From Colletes latitarsis (lineage: Eukaryota; Arthropoda; Insecta; Hymenoptera; Colletidae), in NCBI RefSeq assembly GCF_051014445.1, contig NC_135140.1, positions 18,097,501 to 18,161,500 on the forward strand: DNA of 64,000 bases, read 5' to 3'. How positions within the stretch are numbered: the first letter of the stretch is position 1; each line of letters begins with the position of its first letter. Shown here in pieces: positions 12,479 to 23,111 of this stretch. Position numbers and translations under genes: made by a program. Under the pieces are notes generated by a model. The model searched no databases, had not been told where the DNA came from, and saw only the letters and a program-made list of their open reading frames with translations.

Positions 12479-12831
12479 GCCGCATAGTTTTAAATCTATC
12501 CCCTCCAACGTCAGTATTCGAATTGTTTCGATAAAAATGTACCCGATTTGATTCGTCTGATCTAAATGGCGCCCCCCTCCATTTTCCTTTGCCAATTTCA
12601 CAATATCAATCTTTTGCATTAGATATTCGAGTATATTTTATACGATATACGCTCGTACTAATTTGTGCGCCATTTCTATTTTACTTTTCCTTTGTTTTGT
12701 ACCGTAAATGCCGTCGAACGATGATACCTACGTATCTGTAAGTGAAGACAATGTAGTACACACGATACTTTAGCTATAAGCCTGTATTTTATTTAATTAA
12801 AACTGATTTTTCTGATACATATTTTTTAAGG

Positions 12832-12837
12832 AATAAA
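12832..12837 (+). terminator. Poly(A) signal of beta-COP
   Basis: AATAAA lies about 355 bp after the beta-COP stop codon. The convergent trp gene has its own AATAAA on the other strand 34 bp further on. Confidence 0.75.
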
Positions 12838-12870
12838 GAACCAACACTACACGCTCGTTTTCAGTGTCAG

Positions 12871-12876
12871 TTTATT
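12871..12876 (-). terminator. Poly(A) signal of trp
   Basis: TTTATT on plus is AATAAA on minus, about 165 bp beyond the trp stop codon. Cleavage 10-30 nt beyond it would place the trp mRNA end at about 12841-12861, where beta-COP transcripts should also end. Confidence 0.65.
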
Positions 12877-13040
12877 CTTGTACGACATAAAAATATTGCG
12901 GAGCGTGATATGTTTCGACGAAGTGCCTGATCTATTTGCGTCCGTTAATAAAAAAAAGTTGACTCGATTTATACGATCTCGTACTGCTAACACGACGTTC
13001 GGTACATTGTTTGTTTTAAACATTTTCGCGATTTGATATT

Positions 13041-16000
13041 TCACAACCAACCTCCCCTTCGAGGTGATCTGCTGGTCGAAAATCGCGGCGATTTCGGCAT
13101 AACCGCTACCAATTTTTCCTTATCCTCTGGCGTACCCGACATCCCAATACTCGTAATTTTTTTAGGACTTACTGTTGGCTTTGCTCGCGATTTGATTGTT
13201 CGATTATCGGTAGCAGGACCAGGTAACATGGAATCTATGGCTGCATTAGGTTGGTGGCCAAGTCTCGATGAACCAGATGGAACTTTGGGGGCGTTCATGG
13301 AATGGATGGACAGTGTTGATGCTTCTGTAATTTACAAATACAATTTGGACAAAAGAAATAAAGAAAATGTTTAAGCTTGGTTTTATCCAGAGGGTGTCGA
13401 TGTCCTACAATAGTGAAAGTGCTGTTACATAGACAATAACTTATATAGAAGTCGAATCTTGATAGCTAGTAATTTTCATCGAAAATCACTAGCGTCGTAT
13501 GCGATACCATTTTACTTCTAGCCTTCACGTCCAATATGGACGTCGTACCATTCAAAGGTTAGCAGTGGATGGAACTTAGAATATTTTCTAAGACAGGTTT
13601 GATAGAATTAGAAACAAAATACAGGAACGGGATTTTAACATTTATTAACTTCGGTGGTTTGCTTGCATGTGGTCCCTAAAATCATAATCTTAAACCATAG
13701 ACGAGGTATAGAATAGATGGTGCATGCAATGCTTTTTTCTGTCGCAAAGATTTTCTTATCATTTCCAACCTTACCGGTTCACACTGGAATTCGAATTTCA
13801 AGATTTTTTTTCTCGAAAGCGGGTAGGATTTCGATGGTGTGTCTATTGACCAAAAATGATTGTAATTGACCCCCGCAACAGAAAATAATTTTTTCAGAAC
13901 GATTTGAAATTTTTTAATTTTGTCAAAATATCTGTCCACTTAATCGAATTTTTTTCTCGAAAGTGGGTAGGATTTCGGTGGTGAGTCTATTGACCCAAAA
14001 TGATTGTAATTGACCCCCGCAACAGAAAATAATTTTTCCAGCACGATTTAAAATTTTTTAATTTTGTCAAAATATCTGTCCATTTACTCGAATTTTTTTC
14101 TCAAAAATGCGTAGGATTTTCCCTACACCTTCTCTGTGTTTAAACTTAGAATCACTAAAGTATTGATTTTTTACGATGTTGGTACGTCAGTTCATGAACC
14201 AGAAACTCTTATTAAATGTTAGATCTATTGTACACCTCATCAGTGATCGTATTACTTATAATCTAAGAATTTATTTTAAAATAATCACTTGTTTTAAATC
14301 TTTAGTGTCACAGAATAATTTACAAACGCTCTACCGAGCCTTACCAGTCGATTGTTGGCAGGTCGCCGATGACAAGTTTGGAGATTTTCGTTTGCTGGTG
14401 CACGATGGCGTTCGAGGCAGCACAGATGGTGTACCTTTAATAGATTTCTCGTCGACATAGTCCATCGATACCACTGGCTTCGGCTGTAAAAGAAAGTATA
14501 CTTGGGGGGTGCTTTAAGTAATTAACGATCTTTTTATAAATAGTAATATAAGACTGTAAACAGTGGTATTAAAATAATTATATTACTACCTTGTTGGACT
14601 TCAATTAAATCCTTCTTCTGCGACTCTTACCTTGATAACACGTGCATCGGGACTGACCGTTACCGTCAGTTTGGGAGGATCACATGATCCTTCCTGAGGA
14701 GCCTCGTCGGTTTCGACAATGTCTTCGAGAACGTGAAGAATCGTCGCAGCCGTGCTCTCGGGCAGTTCGATAGGCGACACAGGTGGCAAAGGGCTCTTGC
14801 TAGTCAGCTTCTGTGCTTCCTCCATGGCTTTCTTCAAGGTCTGCTGAGAGGCCTTGCTGTTGCTCTTACCGATTTGCGAGCTTTTTATAGCACTGCTCAC
14901 GACCTGTAATCGTTCTACTTGTGCAAAACTATTTACAGACTCCGGCGCAATAATTTTTACAGAATCGAGATCGTACTTGGGTCCAACGATGGTTAGGCGA
15001 TCGCATCACGGCCAGCTTGGCAATTCTTTTCCACCTGGCAACGTTGTCCTCGCCTTCGGCGGGTGGCTGAAGAGTCGCCATTTCCTCTATTTCTGATCCC
15101 GCGACTGGAGCTGCCACGTGGAAGTCCTTCATCAGCCTCCTCTCCCAAACCTTCATTCTCTTGCCTAGAACAGCTGGATACCACTTATATCCATTAGCAA
15201 CGATTTTGTCACAGTGGTTCTTCGTTTTTTTTTCCAGAAACAAGAGATAGCAAATTATGCACAAAGGCAATTCCATTGTAATTAATATTCCAGGACTCGG
15301 AGTGTATTATTATCTAGTCTCTCCGTTGAGATTTTCTCCTCGGTTTGGGACAATTGTGCTCACTTCTTTCTTTGGTGTCAGCGCCATTGATGTCCATGCC
15401 ATTCCGCCTGAGGATCTCCAGCAGCTCGCACCGCCACGAGGACAGGTCCGACTTGAGCTCGTGGATGTCGTCCTCGGTAACAGGATCCATTTCGTGCTCG
15501 GAGTGCGCGTTCACGACGTACCGCCATACCAGGGCCCTCATAACAGCCCCGTACCTACCGCAAAAAACCGTACAAATAAGCTCCGTCGTAAAAGACGAGA
15601 GCACCTGGGCTCCCGCGTCGACGCCGTTATCGAGTCGTTATGTTCCTCTAGAGATCATAAAATTGCCATCCAATATCGTTATTACTTGTAGCCGTGCGTT
15701 CGCTTGTAATCGCTCGACTGTCTGGCAACCCGTTTCCTCTGCAAGCCGCACAGCCTGAACAGCAGTTTAGGCGGCGGGAGGACGTTGAACGGGGGCGGAA
15801 GCGTGCCGCCTTCCTCGAAGTAGCTCATCCACAGCTTCGTCCTTGCGAACTTCCACTCCGTGTCTGCGCGTTCCTGCCAAGTTAAATAAGAAAACGTGAG
15901 CCGCCTCGGCAAAGAGGTTTGGGACGGTGATGTCACATGTCGCTTTCCAAGATGGCGGGATCAGCTGAGCGTGAGGGGACACCGCCTCGAAATTTCTATC

Positions 16001-19000
16001 AGAGATTTTCGCCATTCAAACCTACGAGAGTGAGTCAATAATTATCAGCAATTATTGTCCCCATTGGCAAGATTGCCTGTAGGTAGTCTCCATCTTATTA
16101 CTTCTATACAGTTTTGTTGTTGGTTATGTTAGCCGTGGCTGGCTTGCTATAATGGCTGCCATTCTGTTTGCACCATTTAAATAGAATTGACTCACCCTAG
16201 TATTTTGCATGCATTCTTCATAGCTAAAGACGCGTGTACCTCGATCATGGCGTAGCTGTTGCTCATCATAGCTATCAGGAGATTCAGCAGAACGATCACG
16301 TTGATCACGGAGTACGAGCCGAACATCAACAAGCCCCAAAATCGAGTGTAAGACTTGATTCCTGAAAATCCAATCGAGGGAAGAAGCTTACGAAACGGTC
16401 TTGCGCTTGCACCTTCAACTTACCGGCGAGTTCGAAGCTGTCTATCCCAATGCCGCCGAAACTGGCCCAAAACAAACTCTGACAGGACTCGAAGAGACTG
16501 CTGAAGCTGCATAGACAAGAAAAAACGATCGGTGGTAGTTTTTAACTGGCAATGACACTGTGCCACGTACCTTCGCCATCGTAAGCAGGACTCACTGGCT
16601 GCGTCCCAGGAGGGATCTCCGAAGTTAATGTAGCACTTCTTCCGTTCCAATTCGGCGAAGTACCAGAGTAACTGGTTCAACCCGCAAGCGAAGGCAAAGA
16701 GCACCAGGGTGTAGATGAAGAAGAATTTTACAATGTCTATCACCATCCTACCTAGGGATATCTGAGGCAACAGGCTTATTAACCACGTGTCATGAATAGA
16801 TTATCATCCTACGAGAGTCAATGGAGGTACCTGAAGAGGACCCAGATGAGGATTGATGCTGAACAAATGGATCAACTTCAAAGCACTGAAGACATTGGCC
16901 CCCGCGAACAGACCTTCGGCTATCAACTGAGGATCAAAATCGCTCCAGGTTTCCCTGGGCACCATGGCCGCCATTGCGTCCTGTTTTATTTCAGCCCTTT
17001 GCTGAAGGTACGCGGCTGTCCTCAACACGACGGTTCCGACGTAGAGAAAATTCCTGGTGAAATCGATGAAGTTCCACATGTCGCGCAGATACGCCTTCAA
17101 TCCATCCACGTAAGCCTTGAAATTTGAACGCAACACGTGCTTCTGTAAGCACTTCTTTTTGCTTAAATTTACTACTCGAAGGAAGACTAATCTGCTACAC
17201 CGGAATAGCTATTTTACTTATTTTTGTTGGTCAGGCAGGGTACTTAGTACCTTTGAGTCTACAGTACTCTAGAACACTTAACACTCTAGAGTTCTTAGTA
17301 CCTTTGAGTCTATAGTATTCTAGAGCACTTAACACCTTAGAGTTCTTAGTACCTTTGAGTCTATAGTACTTTAGAGTCGTTAGCTTCTTAGTAGCCCAGT
17401 GTTATTAGCATTTATTTGAATTTACAACTTCAAGCAACAAGATGTAAGAAGAGAATTTGAGCTTTAATCGAAGCATCTTAACTACAATAGTAAAAGTATA
17501 GTTGCTAGACATCTCCAGTACCTCTCTCATCTCTTGCCAAATAAATCCAAGAACGTATAAGACAACGATACCCTCTAAAAACGACGGGGCAGCGCCTCGT
17601 TGCCTAGCCAGTTCGATTTCAATGTTCCTCTTCGCCTCTTGGCTGCTGAAAATTTTCACTAGTTCCATGTCTGCGCGTTGCGACACCAATATGAGGATAA
17701 CTGCAACGATTGTTCTTACTCGTAGCTTCATCGTGTATTACAATTAGATCGAGTGTCTGAAGACTCACACAGAAAGAATACGTAGGACGAGGCGTGAACA
17801 AGGAACTTGACGAATGGCCTTCGCATCTGTTGGCCATTCCTTGATCTAGGCGCCAGTAAATACATTATACAATAAAAGGGGAACAGCATTGCGGTTTTTG
17901 CGACCACTCCGAACCTCTGCAAAGTGGACATGCGTCGAAAACCAGGTAAACCATCGTACCTTTAATTGCAAATGGAAATTCAATCTTAAATTAATGCACT
18001 TAAAGAGACGAAGTATTATTAACAGAGGTGTTCGCTTCGTTCTATTGTCTCGAGAAGATAATGAGCGAAACGGGTTTCGCAATTTTCTCGTGGCAATTCC
18101 GGAATGATGATTCGGTAAATTCAGAAGCGGGAAAGTTGAAATAACTTGTTAACGAACTCACCAAATCGCCGCCAAGAGTTGCTGTACCCGGGGATGAGCG
18201 ACGAAAGTTTTCTGTTTATATTGTATGGCCAGCTCCAATCTGGCCAAATGCTTCGTGACCAAATTGTTCTCGTCGTCCGGGTCGTAGTTGAGTATGGTGT
18301 ATAGTTCAGTCGTGGTTCGCACTTGTTGCAGCAGATCGACGGCGAACCTAATTAAAACCGAAGGGTGACGCAACACTTGATCCTGTTAAGTGTTAATATT
18401 CTCGCGTTTACGAGCACATAGCTATGGAAGACGTGTTTACACCACGCATTTCTCCACTGTAACGTTACTATGGTGTTACTACAATAAAGTACATAATTCA
18501 TTCTTTAATATCATCAGTATCTCATGAATCCTAGTAGTCAAACTGTGGACTTATAATCCCCTATCTAAATAGGGACCCACATCAACCTAGTAGTACCCTA
18601 GAACTTAGTTGAGGTAACTACATCAAATGGATCATATATGAATTCAGCTACAATGCTGGAGAAATGTTGGGCTAGCATCTGGAAGCCTCAATGGGTTCAA
18701 TAACGATAAATGGTAGATCTAGTAGAATGATACTTACTTCTCTACTTCCTTACGAAGCTTCAAGTACTCTCCCCTGCTCTCTGGTTCGGCGATCGCCAGG
18801 TCACGAAGTTCCCAGCTTAATTGGAAGGCAGTTAGCAGAGGATCTGGTGAGCTCAGTGCTATCAAGCATCGACTGGCCAAGGCCTTGTACTCGGACATTC
18901 TGGTAGCCGATAGTCTCAGAGGATCACCTAAGTACCAAGAAAGGAGATCAGCATTGAAGACACCTTAACATTTTAGAGTTCTTAGTACCTTTAAGTCTAA

Positions 19001-19908
19001 AGCACTCTAGAGCACTTAACATCTTAGAGTTCATAATACCTTTGAGTCTATAGTACTCTAGAGCACTTAACATCTTAGAGCTCTTAGTACCTCAGAGTCT
19101 ATAGCAAAAATCTCGTTGTGCAGAAATTTAACGGATGTCTCACCCGTAGTAGATCGAAGGCAATCGCTACATCCGCACTTGATGTCGTGTGGCATGGGTA
19201 AGCTTGCCCCGCGATCCAACAATAACTTCAAGATCTCGTAATTGTTACGCTGCGCGGCCAGAATCAAGGGAGTTATTTCCGGTGCATACCTGGCGGATAC
19301 CGGATCGACTTTCTGCCAACTGTGAGTGATCTCTTGGACGTCTACGAAGGAATAATGCGAAAATGTTACAAAACTTTACGAAGCAGGTCCATTGAACATC
19401 TTCGACAGATAACAAAAGAAGTCTCACCATTGTTTTCGACTATAGAATCGACAGTGAGAAGTTCCTCGTGCTCCAAGAGAAGTTCGACAGCCTCGACAAA
19501 TTCCTGATCGATCGCGCGAAGAAGGGCGTCCTTCGTCTCGACGCCCAGCACGATGAGCAGCTCGACCATCTCCAAATTCTCCGCCTCGATCGCCAGGGAC
19601 AGGGCACTGCGACCAAGACTGTCCATGCAGTTTATGTCCACCGACTTGCCCTGAAAGTCAGGACACAGTTCCGGTGGTTCCTCGTTCCTTATTAGGCAGA
19701 AGTATAAAAATTCTGGCGGACGACTCACGTTAATGCCGCCCTTGTAAGCCGACTGAATGAATCTCTTCACGTTGACCAGGTCGCCTCTTTCCACCGCCAG
19801 CAAGTACTTCTTCTCCTCGATGTTCAGGGGCTTAGGCAGATGGATGGTGTAGCTTTCCGTCTCGCTGGGAGGAGACTCCAGTTCTCTCTCGGACTTCTCA
19901 CAGCCCAT
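13041..19908 (-). CDS. trp: TRP channel of phototransduction (transient receptor potential)
   Basis: Seventeen coding exons join in phase on minus: 19729-19908, 19428-19650, 19144-19341, 18738-18927, 18162-18347, 17769-17959, 17522-17700, 16831-17115, 16571-16761, 16424-16506, 16240-16361, 15686-15873, 15364-15554, 14977-15164, 14631-14903, 14435-14483 and 13041-13324, giving 1066 residues. Ankyrin repeats occupy about residues 60-190 (PLILAAQRNNYEILKLLLDR). The TRPC linker has TFVAHPRVQQLLAAIWYDGL. Membrane segments S1-S6 run from about 340 to 675, the pore is at 609-636 and the TRP box EWKFAR at 682-687. The protein ends ...RRGGWL; the Gly-Trp-Leu tail is how fly TRP binds the INAD scaffold, which points to trp rather than trpl or TRP-gamma. 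It is shorter than fly TRP (about 1275) because the long Lys-Pro-rich tail is missing. The chosen start (CAAAATGG) is the best context; an upstream in-frame ATG at 20076 is less likely. Confidence 0.96.
13795..14120 (+). repeat. MITE monomers inside the last trp intron
   Basis: About two monomers of the ~143-bp repeat (AAAATGATTGTAATTGACCC at about 13853 and 13996) sit in the intron between the final two trp coding exons. They have the same orientation as the copy at 1-614. No terminal inverted repeats are visible, so this is an internal fragment. Confidence 0.85.
17243..17395 (+). repeat. 51-bp tandem repeat in a trp intron
   Basis: CTTAGTACCTTTGAGTCTA recurs at about 17243, 17294 and 17345, a period of 51 bp, in the intron between the exons at 17522-17700 and 16831-17115. 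The unit also holds GTACTCTAGA and CACTTAACA. The same repeat occurs in another trp intron at about 18981-19105. Confidence 0.9.
18970..19110 (+). repeat. Second array of the 51-bp repeat in another trp intron
   Basis: Units begin at about 18981, 19032 and 19083 with the same 51-bp period and close to the same sequence as the array at 17243-17395. They lie in the intron between the exons at 19144-19341 and 18738-18927. Nothing like it was seen outside trp in this window. Confidence 0.88.
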
Positions 19909-20967
19909 TTTGGACCACGGTTCGCACGTGGATCCCCTGACAGCCTCTGTCGAAGAAGCCAAGGTGGTAAACGTCAAGGTACAACTAGTTGAAGCGTGAC
20001 AACGTTTGGTTGATCTACCCAGGTTACTAAGAGGTTGTGGACCTGGTGGTGGTGTTGGCAAACCAGACTCAACCAAAAGGGAACGTCTTTAGATGCAATT
20101 ACACTGAGTCACTTAAGTATGCCCTGGTGCAGCTAGAGATAGATACTGTGGGATCTTCCAAGCTTGGTGTTATAGGTACGTTAGTCCCAGGTATACTAGA
20201 GCAACGCCCAAGTTGCTAATTGAGAGTTGGTAGGTGGTGGTTCAAGAGGTGTGTAGCAGGTGATAGAATGGGATCAGTTGAACGACCCTCGAGGTGGCGT
20301 GCACCGACGGTACTGGCACACTTGTCGCTTTCCAGCAATACGCCATCTTTGTCATTCCATCAACCATTTTAACAGTATACTGTCTACCTTGCAATTTACT
20401 GATTATGTCATCAAGCGGTCTATTAATGGAAGCTAGTGATCGATAAACAGAGAGTATAATCACAAATTGTCCCCGTGAAAATTAAACATTCTGATGCACC
20501 TGCCTTGCCAAAGAGTTAATTGATTAGAGAAGAGAACTATAGAGTTTCAATTCTCATTTTACCACTAACAGTTACATCCTATGTTCACTAGATCAATAAA
20601 GAGACCAGTCTAGGATCTAAAACTTCTGCTTAAAGGTCTAAAACTAACACCACGATGCCGTTCCCAATTACGAAAGATCTCAATCATTGATGGAGAGCAC
20701 TTAGTACTGTCCTAGCAGCAGCCAGGGGACCTGTTCTTAATTATTTACGAACCTCGGTCGTTTCCCCCGCCACGTCACGTCCGCACAAGGTCCACGAGTC
20801 CGCAGTTTACTCAGTTTTGGTATCGGAACAGCACTCCGGACGACATTAAAAATCCCACGAGGTGAAAGGTCAATAGCGTGAAATCATTCGAGGGAACGAC
20901 ATGGGACTCCGCGAAGCCGTAAACGAAGGGAACTTTGCGGCTAAACACTGGTCGTCCACCGGCCGCG
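19909..20967 (-). other. Probable 5' leader and upstream intron of trp
   Basis: This lies between the trp start codon (19908) and the TATA box at 20968-20975. The leader is probably spliced: an acceptor-like CTTCTTCGACAG sits about 45 bp upstream of the start codon on minus. The matching donor was not identified. An open frame continues upstream of the start codon as far as 20076 but lacks domain character. Confidence 0.45.
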
Positions 20968-20997
20968 CTTATATAGCGGATGATGGAAATCGAATTA
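20968..20997 (-). promoter_or_regulatory. TATA box and rhodopsin-core-like motif, likely trp promoter
   Basis: On the minus strand TATATAAG occupies 20975-20968. Eleven bases upstream of it lies TAATTCGATTT (20997-20987), which fits the TAATYNRATTN rhodopsin core sequence I that sits just upstream of the TATA box in insect photoreceptor genes and is bound by Otd/Pph13-type homeodomain proteins. A CAGT initiator-like site is at about 20947-20950, a usual distance below the TATA box. Motif and spacing are read directly; assignment to trp is inferred from orientation and function. Confidence 0.6.
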
Positions 20998-20999
20998 CG

Positions 21000-23111
21000 A
21001 GCATTAACCGAGACCCTGTTTACTTGTCCGGTTGTTTAAAGTACCGTAAACACGCGGACTAATTTGCTTACCGATATCTCGTTAGCCACGCGAGGGATCG
21101 TTAGAAGGTACCAGGCACTGGGAATCGAACAGTGTTCGTACAATACGAACGGAGATGATCCGGAGTGGTTGATGTCGTTTGGCGATGCGTGCTTTTAGCC
21201 CGAGCTTACAGTCCATCGGCTTGGCGCAACACGAGGAACGCGATGGTGCATTTTAATGCATCCTGTGAATATTCATGACTCGGTCAACCCGTGAGGACTG
21301 ATATTTTTCAAGGATGTCAGGGGCTCGTAAAATCCGACTGTCGATGGGGTTCGCTCGCCATCAAATTACAGCTCGAGGAGCACGTCCCGTCTTTACAACT
21401 CTGCAATACGATCGTCCCGGATCGGTGCTTTCGCGCGATTCCTTTTTTTACGAGGATTGTCCACTCGAACGACCCCTAAAAGCGACGACCCCCCCTGGCC
21501 CGTTGATTTTCCGCGTCGATCGATACGGCGCGGACAGGAGGCAACGAACGACAGCAGCAACAGCGCCTGGTGAATCGATATTTGGCTATTAATTCGGTAC
21601 ACAGTGCAGCCTCGGATCAACAGTTCGACGATGTCGCCACGAAACGCTAGAAAACACGTGCAACGTGCGAATCGAGTGCCTCCCGATCCTCGAATCGAGG
21701 CTACAGTCAGGGTGAGATCGAGTGGATGGATCAAGGTCGCCTTCTGTACTGAATAAGTTCATGAGATCGTAGATGGCGCCACTGTAGACAGTTGGATCAC
21801 TTACTTATAACTTGATTTATTTATATATTCAACTATTTTTCTTCTTCATCTATTATTTTTTGAGGTGCTCAAATGAATAAATATGTCATTTGAACATAAC
21901 CTAAATTCAACTCGATATTTTATTCCCTCGTGTTTGGAATGCGCGTAATGAGAACGAAGCAGCTAAGAAATCGCGTAACGTCTTCGTGGCAAAGGCCTCA
22001 AAGTAGCCAGTATTAAGGCCGGTTAACAACGCAATCCACAGAGTTGCAGCTGAGAAATTCATTAAACTGGCTCTGTATTAAAATGTTGAGCCGCGGGAGG
22101 ACGAAGGTGGCTGGATTCATAAGCAAGAAAAGAAGCCAGCTGTTTACGCCGCGGCTTCATCCGCTCCGGCGTCGTTTCGTGCAATGTTTGCTCGGTGGCT
22201 CCATCCACGGAAGATGGTCGGCCATCGTGGATGAGCTCGTCCCATAATTAATGCGAATTTTCTTTCACATTTTGCTTTTCGTAAAATCTAAAGGAAAGTT
22301 AGTAAATTCTACCTTCACGCGTGCCCTATTATTACGATATTTCCTAGTTAACGCGGGACAGTCGTAAATTTAAAAAATAAAAAAATAACAAAGAGAATAA
22401 GGAGAAAAGAGCTTGCCCCAGTTTTGTAGAGCCGCTACAGGGTGGCTCGATGTCTCTATCGTGCCAGGATTAAACGCAAAAAAGGATTGCCTCTTTAAAC
22501 CAGCTGGGTAAAAGGAATCACGTTTTCGCGGTCAAATATTAATATTGGACGACAGAAGAGTCTATCCCGAGTGAAAGCGGACGTGCCTGGGACGCCTGGA
22601 TCGCAAAGAAGCGTCCCTTTGATCGCTCGGAAGCGAAAACTTTCTTTAGCTCGTGAAACGGAGGAAAAACACGTCGGATACGAAGCGGAAAGAAAAAGGA
22701 TCGATCGAACGCTGTCAATAAATCTCTGCCACGGTCGAACGAGATCTTCAGTGCCAGGATTCGTTCATCTCGACGCTCTTCGAGCTACTGTGGTGCCGTC
22801 AAAATGGTGTCGTTGGGCCCAACGTCCAGACTCGTCGGGTTTCTCGTCGTTTCGACGATTCTGTTCGACGATTCGCGAGCCACCGAGAAAATTAAGACGG
22901 CTTCTGCTGACTTGAAACGCGCGGAGGACCTCGAAGCTTCTCCCAGCGTCCACGGAGGCACGTATTTATGATTATCGAGTGATTTGGAGAGATTAGAGTG
23001 CTCGTAGTCGAAAAGTCCTTTGTCATTTTGCAATCTCTCGCGTCTGTCGTTTTATAGGTTAGGTCTACTTTGCACTTTTTCAATGAACACATTTGCAATT
23101 AATTGAAACAG
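21000..23111. other. No clear gene; should contain the 5' end of the first His-rich gene
   Basis: The first recognised exon of the His-rich gene (23112) is entered in phase 1, so at least one upstream exon with start codon and signal peptide must exist. I could not find a convincing one here. GC-rich frames near 21300-21700 and 22570-22920 on both strands look like chance. Confidence 0.4.

Noticed and set aside
20242..20463. Minus-strand open frame of 73 codons upstream of the trp start
   Set aside because: It is within the trp leader region, lacks splice continuity with the trp frame and shows no domain.
22571..22953. Overlapping open frames on both strands
   Set aside because: They lie in a GC-rich patch without exon context and do not join the His-rich exon at 23112 in phase with a signal peptide.
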